DNA of 64,000 nucleotides. Origin: Turicimonas muris (GTDB lineage Bacteria > Pseudomonadota > Gammaproteobacteria > Burkholderiales > Burkholderiaceae_F). Shown in pieces: positions 45,317-54,996 of the stretch. The stretch is taken from assembly GCF_002221595.1 (NCBI RefSeq), contig NZ_NHMP01000005.1:120152-184151 (forward strand). Reading direction: 5' to 3'. The number at the start of each line of letters is the position of its first letter. Positions within the stretch are counted from its first letter, which is position 1. The translations under genes were made by a program, and so were the position numbers. Under the pieces are notes generated by a model, which did no database searches, had not been told where the DNA came from, and saw only the letters and a program-made list of their open reading frames with translations.

Positions 45317-45955
45317 CTATTGCAGTTCCTTTACATCTTTTTCAATGCCGACGATCTTTTTTATGTGCTCGGTATCAGTTCCGGAAGGGATAGGAATGTA
45401 TTTGCCGGAGGAATTTTTAAATACACCAAGCGGCACTGTTGTTAAGCCGGACCAACGAGCTATTTTGGCATTGGTCCAAACTTCGTCTCTGTATTTCTTA
45501 TCGACCGTTGTTCCGACAGGATTAATACCTCGAAAATCTTTGTCCTTAAAGTGATCTTCATGGTGCTGCATGGCATCCCAAGGTTCTTCAGAGGAAAGAA
45601 TAAGAGCAGCTTGATCGATACTCAAATCACGTAGAACAGGAATTGGAAACCAGATAAAGTTCACTTGGTTTTGCAACGGCTTTGCTGCACTCCACAACTT
45701 GCTGCACCACGGACACTGAGTGTCAGAAACAATGACGACTACAGGCTTATCTTTACCGATATTCGGATTGCTTATGCCGAATCCGTTAGCCAACATAGAT
45801 TCATAGAGATGGTCGAGCTGTGTACCCGCGCGTAGTTCCGGATAATCTGCACGTCCCGGAACAGTCTCCGGTTTGATTCCAACTTTTTCCGCTGCATGAA
45901 CCATCGTTCCGCAAACAGACATTAAGGCCATAGCCAAACAATTTCTTCTAAACAT
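45317..45955 (-). CDS. DsbG/DsbC-like periplasmic thiol:disulfide protein
   Basis: A 212-residue exported protein (signal MFRRNCLAMALMSVCGTMVHAA) with a thioredoxin fold. The redox motif is CPWC (Cys81, Cys84) in VSDTQCPWCSKLW, and the cis-Pro loop is GLTTVPLGVF. It resembles the catalytic domain of DsbC/DsbG disulfide isomerases; the N-terminal dimerisation domain is short. It may instead be a dedicated reductase. It follows trkH after 70 bases and ends near a convergent gene. Confidence 0.82.
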   Translation of the reverse strand: MFRRNCLAMALMSVCGTMVHAAEKVGIKPETVPGRADYPELRAGTQLDHLYESMLANGFGISNPNIGKDKPVVVIVSDTQCPWCSKLWSAAKPLQNQVNFIWFPIPVLRDLSIDQAALILSSEEPWDAMQHHEDHFKDKDFRGINPVGTTVDKKYRDEVWTNAKIARWSGLTTVPLGVFKNSSGKYIPIPSGTDTEHIKKIVGIEKDVKELQ

Positions 45956-46025
45956 GCTTACTCCTGATTGTGTTTTCCGTATCCGGTTTTTGCATTGATT
46001 ACCCTTACCAGCACCGAACTAAAGT

Positions 46026-47498
46026 TTAAGCTCGCCAGAAACCTCTGGTAAAGAGAACGAGTACCGTAAATAGTTCCAAACGTCCGATAATCATTAAAAA
46101 CGTACAGAAGAGGACTTGGAAATCCGTCAAAGACGAGAAGTTATAGGCGGGCCCCAAATTTCCTAACGCAGGACCAAGATTATTTAAGCAGCTAATCGCG
46201 GTAGAAAACGCTGTAAGGCCGTCAAAGCCTGTCAGAAGGAAAACCATCGTGCTCAAGAAGGCAATCGCAATATAGAGCATTAAGAAGGAAAGAATCGCGA
46301 ATATAACCTGGTTGCTAATCGGTTTGTTCCCAATCACCAACGGAGCAATGACACGCGGATGCAAAATCTTCTTAAATTCGAGACCGCCCTGTTTCACCAA
46401 AGCAATCGCACGGATCATTTTGATGCCGCCGCCGGTAGAACCGGCACAAGTAGCAAAGCTCGAGCCGAACAAAGCCAACAATTGAACTACTAAAGGCCAG
46501 TCTCCATAGTTTGTGTTCGCAAAACCGCTGGTACTTATCACAAAAATGACGTTGGTCACTGAATAGTAAAACGCATCTCCGACATTGACGTAAGTCTCAA
46601 AAGAAACCAATAAGAACGTCGATAAAAGAGTAAGGACTAACGCTGTTAAAAGCCATGCACAGCTTTCAACGTCTTTGAAGTAGAGCATCGGAGACAGCTT
46701 TTTCCATACGAGGAAGTGCATGGAGAAGTTGATGCCGCCGATAAGCAAAAAGACTACACACACATAGTCAACGGCCCTGGTTGACCAATATCCGAACCCG
46801 GCATCATGGCTGGAGAACCCTCCCAAAGACACCGTTGTGAACGTATGCATAATGGCATCGTCCCAGTCCATACCGGCCATGTGATAGCAGATTGCGCAAA
46901 GAACGGAAATCGCAAAATAAATATTGAAGAAGGCCTTAGCCGTGTCCGAGATTCTTGGCGTAAGGCGCCCCTCCTTCAAAGGCCCCGTGCTTTCCGCCCG
47001 GAAGATCTGGGCACCACCGACGCCCAACAGCGGAAGAACTGCCACGGCCATCACCAGAATACCGATACCACCCAACCACGCCAGGAAGCACCTCCAAAAG
47101 TTCACGCTCATCGGCAGATCATCAAGCCCTCGAAGAATCGTCGCACAGGTAGTTGTAATCCCGGAAACGGCTTCAAAGAAAGCATGAGTAAAAGGCAAAT
47201 CCGGGATAGTGAGATAGACGGGCAGCGTAGCATAAAAGGCTAAGAAAACCCACGCCATTGTTACCAACAGGAATCCGTCTCGGGGAATCAGCTCTCTTCT
47301 AAAACTTCTTGTGGATAACCAAAGAATTCCGCCGGAAAAAAATGTAATCAGGAAAGAAATCAAAAATCCGTTAAATGCCCCGTCTTCTTTCCAAAAAGAC
47401 AAAATCAGCGGGATCAACATCGCAAAAGAAAATCCCACAATAATCGGACCTAAAACATTAAGGACCGGCAGGAGCATTAAACGGAGAATAGGATGCAT
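46026..47498 (-). CDS. trkH: Trk potassium uptake channel subunit TrkH
   Basis: A 490-residue membrane protein with four P-loop repeats. SGITTTCATIL, TVSLGGFSSHD, VISTSGFANTNYG and a final ISCLNNLGPALG form the K+ selectivity regions; the Gly in each loop is kept. It imports K+ with TrkA. The start is 12 bases after the trkA stop, so they are one transcript. Confidence 0.95.
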   Translation of the reverse strand: MHPILRLMLLPVLNVLGPIIVGFSFAMLIPLILSFWKEDGAFNGFLISFLITFFSGGILWLSTRSFRRELIPRDGFLLVTMAWVFLAFYATLPVYLTIPDLPFTHAFFEAVSGITTTCATILRGLDDLPMSVNFWRCFLAWLGGIGILVMAVAVLPLLGVGGAQIFRAESTGPLKEGRLTPRISDTAKAFFNIYFAISVLCAICYHMAGMDWDDAIMHTFTTVSLGGFSSHDAGFGYWSTRAVDYVCVVFLLIGGINFSMHFLVWKKLSPMLYFKDVESCAWLLTALVLTLLSTFLLVSFETYVNVGDAFYYSVTNVIFVISTSGFANTNYGDWPLVVQLLALFGSSFATCAGSTGGGIKMIRAIALVKQGGLEFKKILHPRVIAPLVIGNKPISNQVIFAILSFLMLYIAIAFLSTMVFLLTGFDGLTAFSTAISCLNNLGPALGNLGPAYNFSSLTDFQVLFCTFLMIIGRLELFTVLVLFTRGFWRA

Positions 47499-47510
47499 CT
47501 GCGGCTCTCC

Positions 47511-48926
47511 TTAGAAGAATCCCACAGATGGAGCAAAGAGTTTTTCTATCTCCGGTACCTGTTGGCGACTGTCGGCAAAAATAATGACATGATCGTCGTC
47601 TTCAATGCTTAAATCTTTTTCAGAAGCCATCAAGACTTCTTGAGAGTCATCTTCTTTTCGAACAATACAACCGATAGTCACGCCATGTGGCAGATTTAAT
47701 TTTGTGACGGGTTTACCGATTACTTTAGAGTTTTTAGACGTTCCGTGAGCCACTATTTCCATCGCTTCCGCAGCTCCTCTCCGCAGTGTATGAGCCGAAA
47801 CCACGTCTCCTTGACGAATATGGCGAAGCAAGTCAGACAGCACTGACTCTGTGGGGGAAAAAGCAATATCAATATCGGTGGAGTCAATCAAGTCAATATA
47901 GCTCGAACGGTTAATCAGAGCGATAGTACAGTGAGCCCCAAGGCGCTTAGCCAACAAACAGCTCATGAAATTATCTTCGTCGTCGTTGCTAACTGCAATA
48001 AATACGTCGATATTGGCAATACCTTCGTTAATGAAGAGCGACTCATCTGTCATGTCGCCGTTTAATACTAAAACGGAACTCGACAAATGTTCAGAAAGAT
48101 ACTGACAGCGTGAAGGATCGCCTTCCAAAATTTTAATGTTGTAGTTATCTCCGTTAGCGGTCTCGGAACTATCGAGTGCTCGTGCCAGCTGCAGGCTAAG
48201 AGAGCCGCCGCCGGCTATCATGATTCGATCATATCTTCTGACCTTCTGTCTGAAGACACGAATAATATTCGATGCCTCGGATTTAAGCGTCAAGAAGAAA
48301 ACTTCGTCTCCCGGATTAATTACGGTGTCTGGCCTAATGTTAGTAACGCTGAACTTTTGGCGACTGATAGAGACGATCTGCACCTTAGCATCAGGCAGAA
48401 CCTGATGAATATCAGCTACGGTCTTGCCAGCCATTTTAGAACCGGCATCCGTTTTAACAGAGACCAAAATCAAGTCAGCCGTAGAAAAATCGATAACCTG
48501 AAGAGCTTCTGGATAATGAATGAGCTGAACAATTGAGTTAGTTACCGCCTCTTCCGGCCAAATCACGGAAGTTGCTCTAAAACCGGAAGTCGATAAAAGC
48601 GCTGGGTACTCTCTTAATTCCTCGTTTCTAACGCGGGCAATACGTGCCGGAATATTAAAAAGCTGTTCAGCAATTAAGGTTGTGGCTAAATTGGTTTCGT
48701 CGCTGGCAGTCACGGCCACGAGCATATCGGCATCAGCCGCGCCGGCGTCGGCCAAAACTGACGGGGACGTTGCGTCTCCAACAATCCCCTGCAGGTCATA
48801 CATTCCTTGGATTTCGTTAATTTTATTTTTGTCTTTATCGACAATGGTGATGTCGTTAGACTCGGAAACTAGGTTTCCCGCTACTGAAGCACCAACCTTC
48901 CCCGCTCCAAGGATCAGTATTCTCAT
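47511..48926 (-). CDS. trkA: Trk system cytosolic regulator TrkA
   Basis: A 471-residue protein with two RCK units. The first starts MRILILGAGKVGASVAGNL (NAD-binding GxGxxG) with VDKDKNKINE; the second starts RIMIAGGGSLSLQLARAL. TrkA_C domains follow each. It gates TrkH in response to nucleotide. It lies directly upstream of trkH. Confidence 0.95.
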   Translation of the reverse strand: MRILILGAGKVGASVAGNLVSESNDITIVDKDKNKINEIQGMYDLQGIVGDATSPSVLADAGAADADMLVAVTASDETNLATTLIAEQLFNIPARIARVRNEELREYPALLSTSGFRATSVIWPEEAVTNSIVQLIHYPEALQVIDFSTADLILVSVKTDAGSKMAGKTVADIHQVLPDAKVQIVSISRQKFSVTNIRPDTVINPGDEVFFLTLKSEASNIIRVFRQKVRRYDRIMIAGGGSLSLQLARALDSSETANGDNYNIKILEGDPSRCQYLSEHLSSSVLVLNGDMTDESLFINEGIANIDVFIAVSNDDEDNFMSCLLAKRLGAHCTIALINRSSYIDLIDSTDIDIAFSPTESVLSDLLRHIRQGDVVSAHTLRRGAAEAMEIVAHGTSKNSKVIGKPVTKLNLPHGVTIGCIVRKEDDSQEVLMASEKDLSIEDDDHVIIFADSRQQVPEIEKLFAPSVGFF

Positions 48927-48949
48927 GTTGTCCTCAAATGGCTTTGGCT

Positions 48950-49702
48950 TCAGCCTTCAGAAAACTCGTCGTTGCGCTCTTTAGATCTTCCGGCCCGACC
49001 AATGTCTAAACCAAGTTGTTTCAACTTACGATAAAGATGCGTACGCTCTAAACCTGCGGCGCTTGCAACCTTCGTCATACTATTACTTTCTTTTCTAAGA
49101 AGATTCATAAAATAAATCCTCTCAAATTGGTCTCTTGCTTCTCTTAGCGGATCATTGAAATTAATAGCCGCCATCATAGAAGTAAGAGAGTCGTGCTTAT
49201 GTTCAATAATTCTAGGTTGAACCGGCTGGGGCTGAGGCTCAGGTCTTGGCTGCTGATAAGTACCGTAGCCGGGCTGAGGACGAGGCTGGAGTGGCTGACG
49301 AGGCTGAGGAGCACGGTTTGTACCGATCTTGGGTTCAACGGAATTCTTTTCGAGAGCCGCTTTTACCGAGGAAATTAAGCGGGAAAGAGCAATCGGCTTT
49401 TCCAAAAAGTCTACGGCGCCGAATTTTGTTGCCTCGATGGCGGTATCCAAAGTGGCATGTCCGCTCATCATAATCACGGGCATCGTCAGCTTGCCTGTCG
49501 AACTCCATTCCTTCAGAAGTGAAACTCCATCGTTGTCCGGCATCCAAATGTCCAGCAATACTAAATCGGGCCGATTATTGATAGCAATTCTCGCTGCACC
49601 GGCGTTTTCTGCCAGGAGCACAGAATAACCTTCATCAGACAAAATCTCAGAAAGAAGTTCCCTAATCCCTACTTCGTCATCAACTACTAAAATTACTGCC
49701 AT
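48950..49702 (-). CDS. NtrX-like response regulator lacking the AAA+ domain
   Basis: A 250-residue protein. A receiver domain occupies residues 1-120 (VDDE, phospho-acceptor Asp51 in LLDIWMP, Thr/Lys pocket in MMSGHATLD and FLEKPI). A Pro/Gln-rich linker runs about 128-165, and a Fis-type HTH about 205-240 (SMTKVASAAGLERTHLYRKL). NtrX proteins normally hold a sigma-54 AAA+ ATPase between these; here it is missing and replaced by the linker, so it should act as an ordinary DNA binder. It follows the NtrY-like kinase after 64 bases. The same short architecture occurs in other Betaproteobacteria, to my knowledge. Confidence 0.88.
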   Translation of the reverse strand: MAVILVVDDEVGIRELLSEILSDEGYSVLLAENAGAARIAINNRPDLVLLDIWMPDNDGVSLLKEWSSTGKLTMPVIMMSGHATLDTAIEATKFGAVDFLEKPIALSRLISSVKAALEKNSVEPKIGTNRAPQPRQPLQPRPQPGYGTYQQPRPEPQPQPVQPRIIEHKHDSLTSMMAAINFNDPLREARDQFERIYFMNLLRKESNSMTKVASAAGLERTHLYRKLKQLGLDIGRAGRSKERNDEFSEG

Positions 49703-49766
49703 ATCGTTTTATTTTCGACTATTTATAAGGCATTCTAAACAAAGAATGACGATTTTCCTAATTCCT

Positions 49767-52034
49767 TCAGTTCGCAAGCTGTCTGAAGATAATCGTTATT
49801 CTTGCACCTAATATTTGCCCCTGTTCATCCACTATATTTTCTACGCCGACCGTGCCTCGGTGCTCGGCCACAATTTTCTTTATCATCGGCAACCCAAGTC
49901 CCGTGCCCGAGGTCTTTGTCGTTACATATGGTTCAAAGGCATGCTCCAGAATTTGAGCGGCAAAACCCGGTCCGTTGTCAATGACTTCAAGCTTGACGCC
50001 GTCCACAACATTTGTTCCAAGCTCATACTCTCTTGCGACCCTGATTTCCACACGCATAGCCTCTTTATCGGGAGCAGCTTCCATCGCGTTGGAAATGAGA
50101 TTGTGAAGCACTTGTCTGAGCATGTTGGCATCGGCCTCGATCAGCGGAACTGTCGAATCCAAGTCCAAATGAAGATGAATATCTCCGGCCAAATAAAGGT
50201 TGGTTACTTCCTGGACAAACTCAGCCAAATTGATCTCTTCGAATCGAGGAGAGCCGATCTTCGCATACAAACGGAAGTCGTCGACCATCTGCTTCATAGC
50301 CGTTACCTGGTTGACAATAGTTCTCGTAGCCTTCTGAAGAATCTCTTCGTCCTTGCCGAAGACTTTGGTCTCAAGCTTCATCTGAAGCCTTTCAGCGGCT
50401 AACTGTATCGGCGTCAGCGGATTCTTAATTTCGTGAGCCAAGCGGCGCGCAACTTCAGCCCAGGCTTCGGTTCTTTGGGCGGCAGCTAAGGAGCTAATGT
50501 CGTCAAACAACAAAAGGTATCCTTCACGGCTTCCGAGGGAAAGAGTCGAACCTCTGGTGAACAAAAAAATACGCTGATGTTTCTTACCGGATTTCACAAC
50601 AAATTCGCTTTGAACGGAAACATCCGGATATTTGCCGTTAACTGGCTTGCCGATTTCTTGTCTTATCGGCTCAATAAAATCAGGAAGAACATCCTGCAAA
50701 GGTTCGCCGAGATAGGCCGCCAAATCGATTTTAAGAATCGAAGAGGCACTAGCATTGACAGAAACAATGTTCCACCATTCATCCGCAACGATTACGCCGG
50801 AAGACATCTTGGTCAGAATACTTTCCAGATAATCCTTGGCTTGCTCGAGCTCCTCGCCGCGCTTTTCAATGTCTCTGCGAGCGTCAGCCAGCTGCGTGGT
50901 CATGATGTTAAAAGAGCGCGTCAATTCCGAGACTTCGTCGTTAGTCTTGGATTCGGGCAATAAATCATAATGGCCGCTTCCCAGTCTGCGGGTACCTTCA
51001 AGCAAAATCATCAGAGGTTTTGTGATTCTGGTCGCAATAATGACGGATAAAGCAATCGCTGCGAACATCGACATCAAAAGAACCAGGGTCAGAGTTATCA
51101 AATAAATGGAACGCAACCCTCCGCGTGCCAGAACCATTTCTTGGTAGTCGCGGTAGCCGTTCATCAGCACTTCGGAGTTATGAGCCAATGACGGAGGAAT
51201 ATTGTCCACCACCTCCAAAAAAACAGCTTCTCCCGTCTGATTGGAAGATTCAAAACCGTTTCTGTTGAACGTAAAACGTTCGCTTCTCGGAGAACCGGCA
51301 TTGGGAAGCAAAGACAGCGGGGCAGCGGCCGGCAGCTCAACCGTCGGAATCAGTACAATCGCTTTGGCCTGAATAGTACCGCCCTCTTTTTCTTCCAGTC
51401 CCTCCCAGTGACCCTCAGATCGTGCAGTTTGTAAATTTCTTATCGAAGGAACGACTGGTGCTAAGGTATTGAAGGAGGCTCCGCTGACCCCTATCAATCT
51501 ACCGCGGGAGGTCACAATCATCGCCTCGGATAAATTCTCTCTTTCGCGAAGACTGTCTAGCCGCGACACCCATTCTGCGGGAGGACTTTCCGCCAATTCA
51601 ACTGCGAGATTTCGCGCGCGGTTCAACAAGGAAAACTGATAGTTCTCAAGAACTTCTCTACCAAGCGTCAAACCGGAATCTAAGGCTCGCTCAACCTTTC
51701 GGTCAAACCATGAATCTACGGAGCCATAGAGAAACTGCACGGAAACTAAAAAGATAAGAACACCAGGGAGAACGCCTGCCAAACCTAAGGCAAAAGCGAA
51801 CTTAGAAAGAATTTTTACGCCGTATCTCTTTTTACGGGCCCTTTGATAGAGGCGGGTAAGAAGAACGGCGACGAGTCCCAGAAAAATTGCAGCGACCCCG
51901 GTGTTGACCCACAAAAGGAGCTGATAGTACTTTTCAAAGAAGCCGCTGTTACGGCTCGCATTCACAAGCAAAAAAAGCAGGATACAGCTGACTCCCACCA
52001 TAATCAGGAGCGCAAGCCTCAAGTACTTGGACAC
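49767..52034 (-). CDS. NtrY-like sensor histidine kinase
   Basis: A 755-residue membrane kinase. Two N-terminal transmembrane helices, a further one near residue 85, a periplasmic segment and a fourth helix near 315 are followed by HAMP (ITKPLMILLEG), a PAS domain, and HisKA with the phospho-His in RRLAHEIKNPLTPIQ. The HATPase has N box HNLISNAMEA, DNGPGF and GTGLGLPMIKKI. It phosphorylates the adjacent NtrX-like regulator. The signal is unknown; nitrogen or redox sensing is known for relatives. Confidence 0.93.
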   Translation of the reverse strand: MSKYLRLALLIMVGVSCILLFLLVNASRNSGFFEKYYQLLLWVNTGVAAIFLGLVAVLLTRLYQRARKKRYGVKILSKFAFALGLAGVLPGVLIFLVSVQFLYGSVDSWFDRKVERALDSGLTLGREVLENYQFSLLNRARNLAVELAESPPAEWVSRLDSLRERENLSEAMIVTSRGRLIGVSGASFNTLAPVVPSIRNLQTARSEGHWEGLEEKEGGTIQAKAIVLIPTVELPAAAPLSLLPNAGSPRSERFTFNRNGFESSNQTGEAVFLEVVDNIPPSLAHNSEVLMNGYRDYQEMVLARGGLRSIYLITLTLVLLMSMFAAIALSVIIATRITKPLMILLEGTRRLGSGHYDLLPESKTNDEVSELTRSFNIMTTQLADARRDIEKRGEELEQAKDYLESILTKMSSGVIVADEWWNIVSVNASASSILKIDLAAYLGEPLQDVLPDFIEPIRQEIGKPVNGKYPDVSVQSEFVVKSGKKHQRIFLFTRGSTLSLGSREGYLLLFDDISSLAAAQRTEAWAEVARRLAHEIKNPLTPIQLAAERLQMKLETKVFGKDEEILQKATRTIVNQVTAMKQMVDDFRLYAKIGSPRFEEINLAEFVQEVTNLYLAGDIHLHLDLDSTVPLIEADANMLRQVLHNLISNAMEAAPDKEAMRVEIRVAREYELGTNVVDGVKLEVIDNGPGFAAQILEHAFEPYVTTKTSGTGLGLPMIKKIVAEHRGTVGVENIVDEQGQILGARITIIFRQLAN

Positions 52035-52036
52035 GG

Positions 52037-52615
52037 TTACTCCTTAGCGGGAACTATCGTCACGTCAAACCATCCGGAATCTAAATTCCATCCGTCATCT
52101 TTCTTGAGCGTTACCTGGAAAGGCTTGGGTAGTCTTTCCGTATCCAAATAGAAACGGGCTCGGACTTCATAGTCATCCGAGTTGATATCCCTGTACGGCG
52201 CAACGTACAGTTTGGAAATCGTGGTCATGAAAAATATGGCTTGATCGAGATTGTCAAAGTTCTGAGTCATCCCACCGAGACTGACACGATACTGACGGGT
52301 CAGCGGGTTATAACTGAGACGAATTCTTTCAGTGACCTTACTGATCTCACGGTCAAACCAATACCAGCGATTTTTGAAGATTTCTACTTCCAGATTGAAG
52401 TTAAGAGGAACTCCTCTTTCAAGAACTTCTTTGACCTCAGGAGCCAGCTCCAACTCAAAGGAGCCGTCAAAGTAAATGGCTTTGGAGGAATCTTGAATCG
52501 CAGACACCTCCGCATGCACGGGCACAATACCTTCTGCACAGGCACTAACAGCCATAGCAGCTGCGATCAGCCCCGCAGCTGTTTGTCGAACAAAGCGCCT
52601 GTGTAAAATATTCAT
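52037..52615 (-). CDS. DUF4390 domain-containing exported protein
   Basis: A 192-residue protein with a signal peptide (RRFVRQTAAGLIAAAMAVSA). It matches DUF4390, with AIYFDGSFELELAPEVKEVLERGVPL followed by SYNPLTRQYRVSLGG. Function unknown. It sits between rsmB and ntrY in Betaproteobacteria generally. It overlaps the rsmB stop by one base and is two bases before ntrY. Confidence 0.87.
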   Translation of the reverse strand: MNILHRRFVRQTAAGLIAAAMAVSACAEGIVPVHAEVSAIQDSSKAIYFDGSFELELAPEVKEVLERGVPLNFNLEVEIFKNRWYWFDREISKVTERIRLSYNPLTRQYRVSLGGMTQNFDNLDQAIFFMTTISKLYVAPYRDINSDDYEVRARFYLDTERLPKPFQVTLKKDDGWNLDSGWFDVTIVPAKE

Positions 52616-53916
52616 TAAATTTTCTCAAAAAGTGCGTAGAAAAAACCGTCTCTTACCCAAGGGATAAACTCCAAATCAGGAGCGTCCTCATGCGGGGACA
52701 GTCTTATCCATCCTTCAGGAGCTCCTTTAAAAGGTACAAGTTTTGCATCCGGATGTGAAGCCGCAAATTCCTTAATTTGGTCGATCCCTTCTTCGGGCAT
52801 AACAGAACAAACCGCATAAAGCAGTCTGCCTTTTTTTGCCAATATAGACCACATTTTATCTAACAAATACGCTTGAGTCTTTGCCAAGCTCTTCACATCG
52901 CTCAAATCTTTTAGCCACGGAATATCAGGGTGACGCCTTGAAATCCCTGAAGCTGAGCAAGGAGCATCTAAAAGGATGCGATCAAAAAGTTTCTTTTCTA
53001 CATTCCAAGATGCCACATCACCGACATCAGCGACTCGAACTTCTGCTTTCAGATCCAATCGGCCCAAGTTTTCTCCGATTCGTTTTGTGCGCACCGGGTC
53101 CTTTTCTATCGCCGTTAAATCAACATCGGCCATTTCCAACAGATGTCCCGTCTTGCCTCCCGGAGCAGCGCAGGCATCGAGCACAACCATGCCGTCCGAA
53201 GGATTTAAGATTTGAGCCGCAAGCTGACTGCCCGCATCCTGAATAGAAACCTCTCCGTCTAAGAATCCGGGGATATCCGAGACGGGTCTGGGCGAAAACA
53301 ACACTATGCCGTCTTGGCCGACGCGAAGCGCATCTTTGATCCCGTTTTCTTCTAACTTCTTTAGATAATCTTCGGGACTGATTCTTCTGCGGTTAACTCG
53401 AAGCACCAACGGAGGATGCTTCTGCTGTAAAGATAAAACTGCATCGGCATCTTTACCGAAAATCAAACGATATTTTTTTATCCACCAGGCAGGTGCATTA
53501 AATTTAACCTCATCGTTCTTCATTGCTTCAGCAACGAGGGCTTCCTGCTCTCTTAAGAACTTTCTGAGAACAGCATTAGCAAAATTTGCCGCGTTAGCCA
53601 GACTCGGATCTTTTTTAACAGCCCGGACGGTCTGATCAACAACGGTAAAAGGCTTCTTCTCGCTAAGTACGGCTTGGGCAAAGGCTACCTCTAACAGTGA
53701 AGAGAGCAAAGGTTTAGGCGGCTTAGAAGCCAACTTCTTGAGAATCCATTGAGTTAGAACTCTTCTTCGGGCCACGGCATACACCAAGCTTTGGACAGCC
53801 GGTTTAATTTCGCCCTTTATTTGTCCGAGAGCTCCGTCAATTGAGGAGCCTTCTTTAATTTTCTGCCAAGTTTTAGCGGCTTCCATTAAAGCCGTCGACA
53901 ACGCTACTTTACTCAT
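52615..53916 (-). CDS. rsmB: 16S rRNA (cytosine-967-C5)-methyltransferase
   Basis: A 433-residue protein. The N-terminal NusB-like domain (residues 1-140) is followed by the SAM methyltransferase, with VLDACAAPGGKTGHL and the catalytic Cys in LLDAPCSASGISRRHPDI and AVCSVMPEEG. It methylates C967 of 16S rRNA. Its ATG overlaps the fmt stop (ATGA). Confidence 0.94.
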   Translation of the reverse strand: MSKVALSTALMEAAKTWQKIKEGSSIDGALGQIKGEIKPAVQSLVYAVARRRVLTQWILKKLASKPPKPLLSSLLEVAFAQAVLSEKKPFTVVDQTVRAVKKDPSLANAANFANAVLRKFLREQEALVAEAMKNDEVKFNAPAWWIKKYRLIFGKDADAVLSLQQKHPPLVLRVNRRRISPEDYLKKLEENGIKDALRVGQDGIVLFSPRPVSDIPGFLDGEVSIQDAGSQLAAQILNPSDGMVVLDACAAPGGKTGHLLEMADVDLTAIEKDPVRTKRIGENLGRLDLKAEVRVADVGDVASWNVEKKLFDRILLDAPCSASGISRRHPDIPWLKDLSDVKSLAKTQAYLLDKMWSILAKKGRLLYAVCSVMPEEGIDQIKEFAASHPDAKLVPFKGAPEGWIRLSPHEDAPDLEFIPWVRDGFFYALFEKI

Positions 53917-54884
53917 TCCAACAGTTCTTTTTCTTTAATGGGATGACCGGCTAAAAATTCTCTTGCAGGCAATTTCTTTCCGCCCGGTCTCTGCAATTCT
54001 TTAAGGCAAACGACTTTGCCGTCGCCAGCACAGACGCGAACTCCTTTAGCATCTGCCGAGAGCACGGTTCCGGCCGATTCTTTGTATTCTTTGTCCTTTT
54101 CGCATACGGCAAACCAAGCTTTCAAGTTAGTCTCACCGTGTTTGAAAGATGTCCCGGGGAACGGATTAAAAGCGCGAATCTTGTTAACGATGACCTGAGC
54201 CGGCTGATTCCAATCAATAACGCCTTCGGCCTTTTCCAGCTTGCTGGCATAAGAAGCTTCTTCGGGCTGAACCACCGGCGGATATTTTGTCGGGTCTTTC
54301 AAATATTCAACAAGCATCTCCGCACCGAGCTTTCCAACTTTTTCGGTCAGTGTTCCGGCGGTATCTTCTTCCGTGATCGGAATAGCTTTTTTGTAGAGCA
54401 TCGGACCGGTATCAAGGCCGACATCCATCTGCATTAGTGTTACGCCTGCTTTTTTATCGCCTTTTTCAAGACCTCGGGCGATCGGAGCCGCGCCCCTCCA
54501 ATCAGGCAGCAAGCTGCCGTGGATATTGACCGCCTTCAGATTCGGATATTCGCTCCAAATTCCTTTCGGAAGTTCAAGCAGTTCTTGAGGAAGGATCAAA
54601 CCGTAAGCAGCAACGATTAATAAGTCCGGATCAATTTCGCGCAGTTTGTCGTAAACCGCAGCGGTTTCTTCTCCGCCTTTGGCTCGTCTGAATGTCAAAG
54701 GCGTTTCAACAGGAATACCCGCCTTAAGTGCAACTTCTTTGACTGCGCTCGCTTTTAATTTACGTCCTCTGCCGGAGGGACGATCGGGCTGCGTCAGGAC
54801 CATTCTTATGTCGTGCCCTTCTTCTATTAATTTATTTAAGGCATAAGCGGCAAATTCAGGCGTGCCTGCAAAAACAATCTTCAT
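53913..54884 (-). CDS. fmt: Methionyl-tRNA formyltransferase
   Basis: A 323-residue enzyme: MKIVFAGTPEFAAYAL start, LTQPDRPSGRGRK, and the catalytic block NIHGSLLPDWRGAAPI with the GDKKAGVTLMQMDVGLDTGPM segment. The C-terminal OB domain is present. It formylates initiator Met-tRNA. A GTG at 54893 is possible, but ATG 54884 has AGGTG at better spacing. It is normally next to def; here an alpha/beta hydrolase in the opposite direction lies between them. Confidence 0.95.
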   Translation of the reverse strand: MKIVFAGTPEFAAYALNKLIEEGHDIRMVLTQPDRPSGRGRKLKASAVKEVALKAGIPVETPLTFRRAKGGEETAAVYDKLREIDPDLLIVAAYGLILPQELLELPKGIWSEYPNLKAVNIHGSLLPDWRGAAPIARGLEKGDKKAGVTLMQMDVGLDTGPMLYKKAIPITEEDTAGTLTEKVGKLGAEMLVEYLKDPTKYPPVVQPEEASYASKLEKAEGVIDWNQPAQVIVNKIRAFNPFPGTSFKHGETNLKAWFAVCEKDKEYKESAGTVLSADAKGVRVCAGDGKVVCLKELQRPGGKKLPAREFLAGHPIKEKELLE

Positions 54885-54996
54885 GTAGTTCACCTTTTGA
54901 AAAGGAAAGAATTTCTTTCCGACAGAGATTTTGTTCTCAGATTGTAGGACAATGGAAGCTTAATACATCAAGTATGGCTCGATTTGGATTACTTTC

